From Ephydatia muelleri (taxonomy: Eukaryota; Porifera; Demospongiae; Spongillida; Spongillidae), in NCBI GenBank assembly GCA_013339895.1, contig JABACO010000008.1:9225758-9289757 (forward strand): 64,000 nucleotides of DNA, in the 5' to 3' direction. The translations under genes and the position numbers were made by a program. This document shows positions 1-11,284 of this stretch, piece after piece (the first letter of the stretch is position 1; each line of letters opens with the position of its first letter). Under the pieces are notes generated by a model. That model worked only from the letters and a program-made list of their open reading frames with translations, had not been told where the DNA came from and ran no database searches.

Positions 1-112
1 ACATGCAAGCCCCTGTGTTGCCTCTATACATGCAAGTCCCTGTGTTGCTGATATACATACAAGCCCCTGTGTTGCCTCTATACATGCACATCCCTGTGTT
101 GCTGCTATACAG
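1..112. repeat. Short tandem repeat at left edge
   Basis: About four copies of a ~25-30 bp unit built around 'ccctgtgttgc' and 'tatacatgca'. It is cut by the window edge. From 113 to 311 I see no gene. Confidence 0.7.
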
Positions 113-311
113 CAGGGTCAGGTTCTGCATACCTTCCAAGTGACCTTTCACATCGTTGTGGTGGGATCAAGTGTGTGCCTGTGCACTAACCTATACACTC
201 TGTCCTTTTACCAGAGGTTACGGACATGACAAAAAAAACTCTTCTTCAGTGTTACATCTAGTAGCAGCTAAAGGGTTAAATGACACTTTGCACATTCTCT
301 CTCTATGCTGC

Positions 312-815
312 TCTGGGAGTGCAGGGGGCTGGGCTGGTGAGGTGGTTGCTAGGGGGACAGGGGGCTGGGCTGGTGAGGTGGTTGCTAAGGGAACAGGGGG
401 CTGGCCTGGTGACTGAAGGGGACAGGGGGCTGGGCTGGTGAGGTGGTTGCTAAGGGGACAGGGGGCTGGGCTGGTGAGGTGGTTGCTAGGGGGACAGGGG
501 GCTGGGCTGGTGAGGTGGTTGCTAGGGGGACAGGGGGCTGGGCTGGTGAGGTGGTTGCTAAGGGAACGGGGGGCTGGCCTGGTGACTGAAGGGGACAGGG
601 GACTGAGCTGGTGAGGTGGTTGCTAAGGGGACAGGGGGCTGGGCTGGTGAGGTGGTTGCTAGGGGGACAGGGGGCTGGGCTGGTGAGGTGGTTGCTAGGG
701 GGACAGGGGGCTGGGCTGGTGAGGTGGTTGCTAGGGGGACAGAGGGCTGGGCTGGTGGTTGCTAGGGGGACAGAGGGCTGGGCTGGTGACTGCTAGGGGG
801 ACAGGGCAGCTGAAA
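312..815. repeat. 36-bp G-rich minisatellite
   Basis: About 13 copies of a 36-bp unit containing 'gggctgggctggtgaggtgg', with some units truncated or carrying 'ctggcctggtgactgaag'. The short open frames over it (LLRGQGAGLVRW-type repeats) come from a stop-free repeat and are not evidence of a gene. Runs of five G in each unit give G-quadruplex potential on this strand. Confidence 0.9.
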
Positions 816-1145
816 TCTCTATAGTATGCTCCCCCTGACTCGTCACAAGACGTTGCCAAAAAGACTTCGGTCCTGAGACCCACATCTGCCTGATTGTGAT
901 TTTGCTTAGAACCGTTCATTGTCGTGTGTATACCATTTTGTAACACAATTCAAACTGGAAAATCCATTTGAATTTTTGATATATAGATTTAGTAGTGTAC
1001 TTGCAGCAAACATTGTAGTCCAAATGGTGTAACGTCAACGCAACTGCAATGTTTCAATGTTTCAAGGGGAATTTCAACCCACCAACGTTCAACAGAAGAG
1101 CTATCATTAAATAACATTATTCAGTAACATTATTAAATAAACATT

Positions 1146-1355
1146 ATTTCCGCAAAAAGGGACCTAAGGCATGATTTCAAATGTTTTGACATTCTGGAAG
1201 CCTCAAATGTCCTCTACACATTGCTTCTTACGCACTGAGAATCGGAGTATCTGTCATGGAGTTGTAAGACTCTGAATTTTTAATTAGCCATACATTTCAA
1301 CGAAAGGGTGGCACGTACTGGAAATTTTATAATGTATGTGTTAGGTCGCTTTTTA
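1146..1355. mobile_element. Nested MITE copy, same family as 16639-16887
   Basis: It shares with 16639-16887 the left end 'aaaagggacctaa', the internal stretch 'cattgcttcttacgcactga', and the right end 'gttaggtc'. This copy is more diverged and sits within the longer inverted-repeat element at 961-1668, so it inserted later. Confidence 0.75.
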
Positions 1356-1446
1356 AACAATCCCATATATTATCTCCGGTATAATTTATATCAAATTCCA
1401 ATTGTTAATGGTATGCGTAAACTGTCGCGCTTTACAAGTAACAGAC

Positions 1447-1500
1447 GTATGATCAGGTTGATCAGGTTGATCAGGTTGATCAGGTTGATCAGGTTGATAA
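1447..1500. repeat. 9-bp tandem repeat (gatcaggtt)n
   Basis: Six near-perfect copies of gatcaggtt, inside the inverted-repeat element but outside the nested MITE. Confidence 0.9.
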
Positions 1501-1684
1501 ATTTGGAAAATAAAATGACGTTGGAATAGTTACTTTATATGGTGGGTGGAAATTCCCCTGAAACATTGCAGTTACGTTGACGTTACACCATTTGGACTAC
1601 AATGATTGCTGCAAGTACACACTACTAAGTCTGTGTATCAAAATTCAAATGCATTATCCATTTTGAATGGATTATCCATTTGAA

Positions 1685-1965
1685 CCCCTCCAGCTAATGA
1701 GGTCCTCCCTCCCAGCTAATGAGGTCCTCCCTCCCAGCTAATGAGGTCAGCTAATGAGGTCCTCCCTCCCAGCTAATGAGGTCCTCCCTCCCAGCTAATG
1801 AGGTCCTCCCTCCCAGCTAAGGAGGTCATCCCTCCCAGCTAAGGAGGTCATCCCTTCCAGCTAATGAGGTCATCATCCTTTCTCTCTCTCTCAGCTAATG
1901 AGGTCATTGTCCTCTCTTTCTCTCAGCTAATGAGGTCATCCCTCCCAGCTAATGAGGTCATCGTC
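1685..1965. repeat. 22-bp minisatellite
   Basis: Roughly a dozen copies of a 22-bp unit 'agctaatgaggtcctccctc', the later ones with longer CT inserts. Confidence 0.9.
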
Positions 1966-2139
1966 CTAGCAAAAGCCCAAACCTCTCTTGGTACAACCAA
2001 GTTATAAAGTTGGTTACCAATGGGCAAATGTTACTCCAAAAGAGCACCTACAAAGACACACTGGGTGCAGGGTGGGAGGGGCACGAGGTGAAAGGGGAGG
2101 GGCACAAGAGATCCTTTGGTGACAACAGGTTTCTGCTGC

Positions 2140-2292
2140 TGCCAGTATACACACTGTATACACACTGTATACACACTGTGGCTGCAACACGCTTGGAAGA
2201 ACGCGACGTACCAAATGGTGCCCCACCCCCACCCCATGCCACCACCCCCACCCCATGCCACCACCTGACATTGTCAAACAAATGCAAACAAA

Positions 2293-2330
<38 letters not shown>

Positions 2331-2460
2331 ATATATATACACAAGTATACACGCATACAAACCACATACACACCCACGGACACACACACCCCAACACACA
2401 CACACACACATACACATACACATACACGTACACATGTACACACCCACACATATATACACA

Positions 2461-2503
<43 letters not shown>
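2140..2503. repeat. Microsatellite cluster at mitofusin 5' splice site
   Basis: Contains 'tatacacactg' triplication (2150-2180), 'caccccca' repeats (2222-2262) and interrupted (CA)n from 2293 to 2503. On the mitofusin sense strand the last block is (GT)n, starting exactly at the donor that follows the exon ending at 2504. I find no further mitofusin exon in 1-2500. Confidence 0.85.
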
Positions 2504-2505
<2 letters not shown>

Positions 2506-4881
2506 CCTCCATCATCTCTGGCTCTTGTGCGGACGCATCCCAGCGATTGTTCAGGATGAAGATGTTTGGCTTCGACACGCGCTCGCCCACATGATGGAAG
2601 AAGCTCTTCTCCTGTAGAGAGGGGCGCGGTTAATCCCTGACAATGTGGACTGGGGAAGAGGCAACTCAACAGCTGTCATGAGAGTAGACTCAGCATTGGA
2701 GACAAGCACAAACACATCCGCATCCATACAGTGTTTGGTGATCCACTCATCCATATTTGGGTTCATATCAATCCCAGGACTGTGTCCCCAAGGGGTGGGG
2801 GGGGGGGGGGGGGAAGGGAGGGAGGGGGAACGTTGAAATGGAAGGTGTGGTCATTTTCTGAGTCAGAATGGTGGGGGAAATATGTACCTGTCCATGAATT
2901 CAACGCCATCATTTAGTAGGGCACATCTGTTGAGTGTGAGAGTAGGGAGGAGGGAGGAGGGAGGAGGGAGAGGAGGAGGAGGAAATGGATAAAGGGATAA
3001 GGGGTGAGTGAGGAAACGAAATGGATACATCTCATGGCATTTGCATCCAGCACAAAGACGCTTTTACTCATATATGTACTACAATACCATTACCAAACTG
3101 GTAGTGTGGAAGCTTTAACAATGGTGTTTTGCAGCAGGTATTTTAACAACAGTATTTTATAATTTTAGTGTAAACTCTAGCATAAAATAACACTCAGAAG
3201 CCATGTCACCATGTAATTGACATACTGGTAATGAAATATCAGTGATAAATCACCAAGTTGCACATTCATTCCTGTGGTCAATATTTCAGACTTAGGGGGA
3301 TGGAAAAGGGGTGAACTCTTAATCATTTCATAACAGAGTGCATCCACTGCACAATTGGTTCAATTCAGCTTGAAAACTCCAAAGCTTCCTCCTCCTCCTC
3401 CCCTCACCACAGGAGGAGGGTGCTCCAGTATGCACAGTTACTGAGCCACGTGACTACTTCATTCTTAAGCTGCACAACTTCACACAAACCAGCAATTGTA
3501 AGTCTGAAACCACAAATGCCTATTTATTGCACTGCACTAGTATATCTCACCAGTATACCTCAGTATACCTCCCAATATAACTCACTAGGATTCCTACAAC
3601 AAACCCATAACCTGAAGGAGGCGTGGTCAATCCCCCTACCTCTCCTTTGGCCAGTAAACCTTGACGAGGCTGCTCTCATCCAGCCTGTCCTTGTGCAGCG
3701 AGTGTAGCAGCTGCTGGGCATCCTGCAGAAGACATGGAGGGGGCAGAGAAAGGAAGGGGAGGAGGGGGCAGAGAAAGTAGAGGGAGGAGGGGGACGAAAG
3801 GAGAGGGAGGAGGGAGAGGTGGAGAGGTGGATGAGGAGGACAGGGTGAGATGGAGAAAGGCATGAAGAGGGTAAGGAAGGGGAGAAAGGGGGGAGGGAAG
3901 CAGTGAAGGGTGGGCAGGGGGAGATGGGGAGAAATTGGAAGGGGTAAGAGGGAGACAAGGGAGGGAGGCGGGACAGGGGTAAGAGGGAGGAGACAAGGGA
4001 GGGAGGCGGGACAGGGGTAAGAGGGAGGAGACAAGGGAGGGAGGCGGGACAGGGGTAAGAGGGAGGAGACAAGGGAGGGAGGCGGGACAGGGGTAAGAGG
4101 GAGGAGACAAGGGAGGGAGGCAGGACAGGGGTTAAGGAGGTGTGGAGAGCAGGAGGTACGTAGAAGTGAAGAGAGGCAGGAAGAAAAGGGAGGAACAGAC
4201 AGAGGCAAGTTAGAGAAGGCAAAGGAAGGGTGGATGGATGAACACAGTTTTTGTCCATTAGTAGGTAGCATGTAAACCCTTCCCCCCCCCCCCCCCCCCC
4301 AACTCTATAACCGTGGGCCACCTCGTGCCCCTCCCTCCTCGTTCCCCTCCCCTCCCCACCTTCACACTGTGCTTCTCCTCCGAGCCAGGCTTAAGGAGGT
4401 AGCCATCTGGAGAATCGTGTCCTATCACGCTACAGAAGCAGTTCGTCGTGTGCCCAATACCGGCCGGTAGCACCTTGCCGTGAAGCAGAGCGTTTATGAC
4501 CGTGCTCTTTCCGTTGCTCGTCCGTCCGAAGAACGCCACTTTCATGTGGTCGCGTGACAAGACGTCGTCTATCTTTGTGCAACGCTCGAGCAGAGACGAC
4601 ACGGGAGAGACCTCCGTTTTCCCGTACACTTGTTCCAGGAAGACCCGGGTGTCCCCGAGCCTCTCCCTGACGTGGGAAAACGCCTTCGAGATGTCGAGCT
4701 TGGCTCGTGCAAACCGCTTCAGTGGGGATGTTGGCTCCTCGGGAAGAAGACCCGGTGCGTAGCGATCGGACGCAGCTCTGACCGAGAAGGACCTGTTCTG
4801 CAGCATCTCGAGCTGGTCTTCAGAGAGCCGCCTCTGGAGAGGCGACTCGAAGGAAGTCTGTCTTGGAATGGTAGCGCTCAT
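2504..4881 (-). CDS. MFN: Mitofusin, 5' exons (GTPase domain, partial)
   Basis: Dynamin-like GTPase that tethers and fuses mitochondrial outer membranes. Exons on the minus strand: 4881-4360, 3722-3640, 2926-2888, 2779-2671, 2611-2504; all GT-AG with consistent phases, giving 287 residues. Seen directly: P-loop GRTSNGKST at residues ~119-127, followed by GIGHTTNCF (G2), DSPGID (G3, split by an intron), and NNRWDAS (G4). The order and spacing match MFN1/MFN2. The start at 4881 gives an N-terminus of ~110 residues before the P-loop. The remainder of the GTPase domain, the helical bundles and the transmembrane pair are not found in 1-2503, so the gene runs off the left edge or through a long repeat-filled intron. 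The intron before the second exon carries a 38-bp polypyrimidine (sense) minisatellite. Whether it is orthologous to MFN1 or MFN2 cannot be decided, as both descend from one invertebrate gene. Confidence 0.93.
3726..4240. repeat. Purine-rich minisatellite in mitofusin intron 1
   Basis: G/A-only stretch including about four 38-bp units with 'gggaggcgggacaggggtaa'. The gene is on the minus strand, so the RNA is pyrimidine-rich. The tract abuts the acceptor at 3723. Confidence 0.9.
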
Positions 4882-5671
4882 TCCCCGGTTTTCAGCACGG
4901 GCTTCTAATATCGTACTAATGGATAATTGCGACTTTTACGGTATTTTCAGATCACGTGCCCAGCCTATATAGGTCACTTATAGAAGTGCAGCCACTAAGG
5001 GCAGTAAGATAACAAAAAATGACCCGAGTGTTCAGCCCTGGCTGGCAATATGTACCACTTGTTGTGGAGTACGTTGGTGACCTATACCACGTTCTAGTTC
5101 ACGAACTCTGACTTTTCTTGCCCTAGGGTCAGCGACAGATCGGGGGGGGGGGGGGGGGGGGGGGCTCGGGTATACCTCCCTCCACCCCGCCGAGTAAGAA
5201 ATTAAACATTCATAGCTTCAAGGGGTGGTGACATGAGTCGCGCTGTTGATAAATTAATGAGTTACCGCAACCAAAGCGTCTGGGGCTTCGCACCAGACCC
5301 CTCCCCTTTTACGTACAACATTACCACGCCTAAATATTATGTGCCCCTCCCCCTTTGCCCCACTTCCCCCCCCCCCCCCCCCCCCCCCTCCCCCCCTCGC
5401 AAATTTTTTTCCTGGATCCGCCCTTGACTGGGTTCCAGACAACGATAGCATTCTTGGCTGGCTAAAGAATTGAATACATTTACATCAAGGTTGTCTTCAT
5501 GTGAGTCCAAACAATCTCTGCAACGACGTCTAAACGAGCATCATTTGTACTTAAAAGACACTCACCTGATATAGGCTGCATGCATGCAGGGCTCGGTTCC
5601 AACGTCAGTAAGCAAAGTTGCAGTGATGTCCTGTATTACGTAACTAATCATACAATCAGATGGTAATATAG
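4882..5671. other. Intergenic, homopolymer tracts
   Basis: No gene recognised. Poly-G at about 5141-5164 and poly-C at about 5368-5389 flank a stretch with no convincing coding content. Confidence 0.5.
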
Positions 5672-5956
5672 TACAAGTAAATAAAAACATTCTCTAACGA
5701 GAAAGTTGTTGGTATATAGGATTGACCAATGGTGGTGTAAAAAGCATGGAAACAAGAGTGACAGAAATTTGACTGGAAAATTGAAATAGGCACATTAACG
5801 TTATAACAGTGCATGCCTGAGTAATGGGCTAAATATAGGCCTATTTCAATTTTCCAGTCAAATTTCTGTCACTCTTGTTTCCATGCTTTTTACACCACCA
5901 TTGGTCAATCCTATATACCAACAACTTTCTCGTTAGAGAATGTTTTATTTACTTGT
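5672..5956. mobile_element. Near-perfect long hairpin (MITE)
   Basis: The arm at 5672-5791 is repeated in inverted orientation at 5839-5956, with a ~47-bp spacer. Landmarks are 'ggattgaccaatggtggtgt' on the left and its reverse complement on the right, with almost no mismatches. There is no coding capacity. Part of one arm recurs alone at 26098-26155, and the similarity there runs a little past the arm, so the element may extend to about 5970. The structure is that of a fold-back or MITE element, young by the identity of its arms. Confidence 0.85.
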
Positions 5957-6112
5957 TTCATTAGTTTTTTGCTCAGGCGTCTTTATAAGTGGTCAAAAAT
6001 TTTCGAAGGGAGGGAGGGAGGTTTAAAATTTTAATAATAGAAATTATATGTATAGGAGTTCTTAATGTTATTTACTGTTCGGCCTTGTTCTCTATGTCTC
6101 CCCCATCCTCTT

Positions 6113-6577
6113 CTATGGCCGCGGCGGCCTGGTTCTGGCCATGGGAGCCATGTGGGTGGTGGTGGCAGCGGCCAGGGGAGCAGCAGGCGAAGTGGTGGTG
6201 GGGGCACTGGTGTCAATACTGCTGGTGCCGGTGGTGGGGCTGGTGGTGGTAGCGGCGGTGCTCCTGCTTCTGCTGGTGGCGTCGGGGGCAGCTCTGCTGG
6301 TGGCGGCGGGGGCAGTGCTGCTGCTGCTGCTGGTGGTGGCGGCGGGGGCAGCTCTGCTGCTGCTTCTGCTGGTGGCGGCGGGGGCAGTGCTGCTGCTGCT
6401 TCTGCTGGTGGCGGCGGGGGCAGTGCTGCTGCTGCTTCTGCTGGTGGCGGCGGGGGCAGTGCTGCTGCTGCTTCTGCTGGTGGCGGTGAGGGCAGTGCTG
6501 CTGCTGCTGCTGCTGCTGCTTCTGCTGGTGGCGGCGGGGGCAGTGCTGCTGCTGCTGCTGCTGCTGACTGTAGTCAA
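6113..6577. repeat. GC-rich 36-bp minisatellite (Gly/Ala/Ser-coding)
   Basis: About seven units of 36 bp built from 'ggtggcggcgggggcagtgc' followed by (tgc)n. It is open in several frames on both strands (Gly/Ala/Ser, Leu/Val/Ala, Ser/Thr). With no flanking exon, splice signal or recognisable domain I treat it as non-coding, although a low-complexity protein cannot be excluded. Confidence 0.7.
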
Positions 6578-6800
6578 AAGTTTGTCATTGTGTGGATAAG
6601 GAAGCCTTTTTGTGCATCAGATTAAGGATGACACCCCAATATTCAATAGACAGGTCACAAAGGACTGTACACAACAGTTGGGTCACCATGCATGTGAAGT
6701 GAATGGCAGATCCCTTACATGCGTGCTGTACACGTGTTGCATGCACATCTTCCTATAGCTTTTTAATGCTAGTGCAATACAACATGCCATGACATACCTT

Positions 6801-7291
6801 TGGGTGGTAGTGGTAGTGGTAGTTCGGTGACCCTGCGATACCGCTTCCTCTCGGCAGCACGTTTAGCCAATCGGACAGCGGGGTCATTCCAATACCGATT
6901 CCTTTCAGATGCCTTAATGGCAGCTGAATTGTCCTCGTATTTCTGCCTTTTAGCAGCGCGGTCTCCTCGACGTCCTCTTGATATCGCTGCCTTTTAGCAG
7001 CACGGTTCTCCTCGACGTCCTCTTGATATATATCGCTGCCTTTTAGCAGCACGGTTCTCCTCGACGTCCTCTTGATATCGCTGCCTTTTAGCAGATTGCT
7101 TAGATTCAATATCTGCGTTGTAGCTGTCGCGTACAGAGGCCTTCTTCTTTTCGGGATCGACCTTGTAGCTGTCGCGTACAGAGGCCTTCTTCTTTTTCGG
7201 TTGTAGCGCGCTCGGGCTTTAGCCTTGATAAAATATCGTCTTGCTTTCCGCTCGTTGCTTAGATCTCTTCTTTTGATTACGCGAAGGCATT
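6801..7291 (-). pseudogene. Decayed N-terminal exon, Helitron-type protein
   Basis: Reading leftwards from an ATG at 7291 (MPSRNQKKRSK), the minus strand carries basic repeats of the types KKKASVRDSY, RAAKRQRYQEDVEEN and ASERNRYWNDP. The stretch ends at a plausible donor near 6801 (aaag|gtatgt). I recall such lysine/arginine repeats at the N-termini of predicted sponge and cnidarian proteins that continue into Helitron-type replication/helicase domains; this is memory, not a search. The repeats fall in different frames, with a 4-bp insertion (a longer 'gatatatatcg' unit), a 1-bp loss in a 'gaggaga(a)ccg' unit and an early in-frame stop, so it looks broken. No helicase or Rep domain lies nearby. 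Confidence 0.5.
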
Positions 7292-7424
7292 TAACTTCAC
7301 TAGCCAAAGTATTAATATCGATTAAACTGCGATAATAGGAACACCACGTGCAGGTTGGAGTGCAAAACTTCATTGAACAATAATAAATCAAATAAACTTC
7401 TGCAATAACTTCATACCAATTCCT

Positions 7425-7825
7425 ATATAGAACGTGCTACCGCATGAGGTACTTCTCTTTATAGGTGTCTATATGACCTTAAAGGGGTGAATTCCGAAGA
7501 TTTTGGTGCTATTGCCGTTATTCTAAACCGTTCGTAGCTCGAGTTATACCTTCCTAAGGAAGAAAAGAAGAAGACGACGACGACCAAGAATTATTTTAGG
7601 ACTGGGCACGAGAAAACGGAATTCGTTTGTTCTCTAAAAGCACACCGTATTATGACACGGAACAAACGTAGAACTGTTGATCTTTGAGTTCTCGTTCCAT
7701 CGCGACAAAGAGATAACGATCCGTTTCTCCGTTGTCCCTCCAGACGCGAGTGAAGTTTTTAAAATGATATTCATCAATCCTCAATCAATCCTATATTGAA
7801 CCTGCTACCGCAGGTTCAGATACTG
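7425..7825. repeat. Direct repeats with small hairpin
   Basis: 'cctatat.gaac.tgctaccgc' occurs at about 7421-7446 and again at about 7791-7815. The second copy forms a perfect 8-bp stem (gaacctgc/gcaggttc) with loop 'tacc'. It lies near the start of the Helitron-like fragment and may be an element terminus. The rest of 7300-8318 shows no gene. Confidence 0.4.
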
Positions 7826-8198
7826 TGATAAAAAATGAAAGACGAAAGCAGAGTGAAAGCCGCTCTACGATTGCGTAAGCCTCGGTGTTTGCCATGAACA
7901 ATTTTGATGAGCACTTTACTAATGTGATTTAAATAGGCAAACTTTTTGAATGATGCATCAGAAATTGTGCATGTTCTGATTACATAGACCTTATTCACAA
8001 AACGATGAATACGTTGAATTTGATTAACGGTTCCTCCAATACAACATCGTTAGTCCAAAGCAAATATATGAAATTCATTGCTTTGTACCATACACACAGC
8101 CAACAAAGATTTAGTTTGGTAGCTTCTCTCCACCCTCTCTCCCCCTCCCTGTCCACTGCCTCTCCCCCCTCCCAACTTAAAACCCCACTGGATCTTAG

Positions 8199-8857
<659 letters not shown>

Positions 8858-8997
8858 TACTCCATTACTTGGAGCAGTGACATGTTGTGTGCCAGTCTTA
8901 TAGCATATTATTAACAACAACAACAAACAAAAACAAAAAAAAAACAAAAAACAAAAAAAAAAGCCATACATGGTGTACAAATTAACGTGTGTATTCA

Positions 8998-9463
8998 TCA
9001 TTTCATTGACCCCACTGGTTTTGCCACTGAAATGGAGACGATATGTTCACCCGGTATAATGGCCAGGCCGAGCGTTCTTGCCACCGTCATCTTTGCCTCC
9101 TTGCTTGATTCCAGTTCAGCTGCACACGTGTGGAAACAAAAATTAGTTTAAATACGTACACGGGCCCAATATTATATTTGCTTAAGTCTCACAACGACCC
9201 AAACCTAGCTATCTACAGCTGGAAGGAAATGAGCGATGTTGTAGGCCATCCTCATCTAAACTGCCTCGCTCGTTTATGTAGGAGTGAGCATTAATTGACT
9301 TACGGACGTCGCTGGTGCTAAAGAACTCTTCACAATTTCCCAGCACCATATTTCTGTCGCGATCTGTACAGACGAAATTCCCATCTATCACCCTTCCATC
9401 GCTTATCACAACTCGCATTCGTCTATTGAGGTAACCCTCCAAGACGGCCTTCCCTTGATCCAT
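8998..9463 (-). CDS. NAA38: NatC auxiliary subunit, Sm-like (NAA38/LSMD1)
   Basis: Sm-fold auxiliary subunit of the NatC N-terminal acetyltransferase. Exons 9463-9304 and 9119-8998 (donor gtaagt, acceptor gtgcag) give 93 residues. Seen directly: the Sm1 part RRMRVVISDGRVIDGNFVC then TDRDRNMVLGNCEEF, and after the intron LGLAIIPGEHIVSI, the Sm2 strand pair. TDRD and LG.A..PG.HIVSI are typical of NAA38 rather than canonical Lsm proteins. Its start codon is 59 bp from the CYB5D1 start on the other strand. Confidence 0.92.
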
Positions 9464-9522
9464 GCAGCATCACGTGCGGCGTATCCATGGCTACGGGATG
9501 AAGCAGCGGGCATAAAGCAAGC
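9464..9522. promoter_or_regulatory. Shared bidirectional promoter NAA38/CYB5D1
   Basis: Only 59 bp separate the two divergent start codons. No TATA box is visible. The segment contains 'cacgtgcggcg' and 'ccatggctacggg'. A shared promoter and very short 5' UTRs are inferred from spacing alone. Confidence 0.5.
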
Positions 9523-10553
9523 ATGAGTCGACCGCGCTTCTATACTCCGCGTGAAGTGAGCGAACATAACTCCCCGTCTGACTGCTGGGTGTCATACCTT
9601 GGCAGGGTGTATGACCTCACACCACTCTGCAAGGCTCATGCAGGTATGGCCGGCAGGGCTATATCACCACGCGGAGAAGCACGTTATTCCTCTCATCAGT
9701 TTATTTGAATGCATAGTGTAAAGTTAAAGTTTTTGCTTGCAGGTAGTGTTCTTCTGAAGCCAATACTAGCAAATGGAGGCAAAGATATTACTCACTGGTT
9801 CAATCCAGAAACTAGAGATGTAAGATCTACCAATTCATTTGTCATTCTGCTGACTAAGTGTGTTTCGCCTTTTCTCTCCCATAGATAAAAACTCATATTG
9901 ATCCAATAACTGGCTGCACCACCCTGTATTGCCCAATGGGTCGCTTTATCCATGTTCCCCCTACCTACCCGCGCTCGGACTGGGCTAACAATTTTGGCTG
10001 TCCTTGGTGGCTGGATGACAATTACTGCATTGGGTTACTGACAAAGAAGACCCGAAAGGTTCGAATCATCAACAGCCTGACTCTGCAAGAGCAGATCATC
10101 GAGGTGCTTAATGATGCAGCTCCCCTCCCCCCTCCCCCTCCCCCCCCCCAATTTCGTTTTTGAGTTCTGTATTGCATTCCACATCACCCTCCCCCTCCCA
10201 TGTACCTGTCATGTCTACACCCTCCCCCCCATTCTACCCATAACCCACTCCTCTGACCTTATCATAACCATCTTTCACCTGCGTATTATTTTCAAATCCG
10301 CACCACTTCTCTTTACTCCAAGGTGTGCACAGAAGAGAACATGTTTGAAATTCTCCAGAGATACCTTCCTTACAACTCCCATGCTGCCAGCTACACGTGG
10401 AAATACTATGGCAGTTGTTTGGACATGAAGAAGACGCTCGATGAGAATGGGATGAAGGACGAGAGTGAGGAACTGTTTAACTTGCGGATGGACGAGGACA
10501 ACTATCTCCCACCCATCATTCTGTACTTCAACAACGACCTCACAGAGGTGTGA
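9523..10553 (+). CDS. CYB5D1: Cytochrome b5 domain-containing protein 1
   Basis: CYB5D1 is a cytochrome-b5-fold protein associated with ciliary axonemes in vertebrates. Exons 9523-9643, 9743-9819, 9885-10103, 10323-10553 (all GT-AG) give 215 residues. Seen directly: [27 protein letters not shown], then [56 protein letters not shown] and YFNNDLTEV at the C-terminus. These follow human CYB5D1 in order. The HWF of the second exon carries a haem-ligand-type His. Its presence hints at motile cilia in the organism. Intron 3 has a poly-C run at ~10130-10150. Confidence 0.95.
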
Positions 10554-11284
10554 AATCAAGCACTGCAACACATAAGACACATACAGCTACAATCTCTGAA
10601 CCGTGTTACAAATTACCACAGTAGAAATTGTGTTTAGAAGCAAGTCATACAATGGTTTCCTCTGATTTGTTTGCATTGGGTTTCATTAAAGGTAGCATGT
10701 GTGTTGGACTCCCTGGCATTGAACCTGCCAAACTGTCAGATGTATGGCTGAAGCGTCTTGTCATTTCATGGTCAGGTAGCTCAGTTTGTTGTGGGGAGTG
10801 CAGAGGTGATGTGGGTGTAGAACTGGGAAAACTGGAAGTCGATTCTGTTCAGGGTAAGTGAGGCATGTATGCAGGTGAGTATATATGGCTTACAGTACAC
10901 ACACACACACACACACAATACCTCTAGCTGTTATTGCTCTGCGGTCACTTTGTGCAGCTAAGTTTTCAGAGTTACGGAACGAGTAATGATTCTTCTTCTT
11001 GTGTCTAAAATGAACAGAAAACCCATGCTGTGTCATTGGCTTGTGGATATGCGCCATTAGCTTGTGGCATCCCATTTGTAGCATTTAGCTTGTGGGACCT
11101 TATGCACGATTAGTTTGAGGTCATGTGGGTCTTATGACATTGAACTATGATCATGCATCACAAAATGTGCAACTGCATCAAGTTTGTCATAAGCTGCAGG
11201 GGAACACAATAGAGACCATCAGCCATTGGCCGTGTAACAAATTTATGACCTTACATCACTACACACTCTTCCTACTAAGCCATC
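10554..11284. other. Intergenic region, no gene seen
   Basis: A short (CA)n at 10899-10917 and degenerate copies of 'ttagcttgtgg' around 11033-11125 are the only structure. It could hold a cytoplasmic-tail exon or 3' UTR of the SRCR gene ending at 11285, but none is recognisable. Confidence 0.4.

Larger units (their letters stand above)
961..1668. mobile_element. MITE-like element with ~120-bp inverted arms
   Basis: The arm at 961-1083 is repeated in inverted orientation at about 1541-1668. Matching landmarks are 'tccaaatggtgtaacgtcaa' on the left and its reverse complement around 1576-1605, and 'tttcaacccacc' against 'ggtgggtggaaa'. The ~450 bp core has no coding potential, so this looks like a non-autonomous DNA transposon with long terminal inverted repeats. 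A second element is nested inside at 1146-1355. No target-site duplication could be assigned with confidence. Confidence 0.75.

Noticed and set aside
2010-2669. Long open frames of alternating Cys-Val or His-Thr on both strands
   Set aside because: Pure translation of CA/TG microsatellite. The same applies to the frames at 31703-31986, 33947-34530, 41707-42215, 46387-47259, 52809-53922, 59184-59512 and 61685-62108.
6065-6625. 186-codon Gly/Ala/Ser-rich frame as a silk- or spicule-like protein
   Set aside because: Open in several frames on both strands, with no signal peptide, no flanking exons and a 36-bp periodicity; a minisatellite is the simpler reading.
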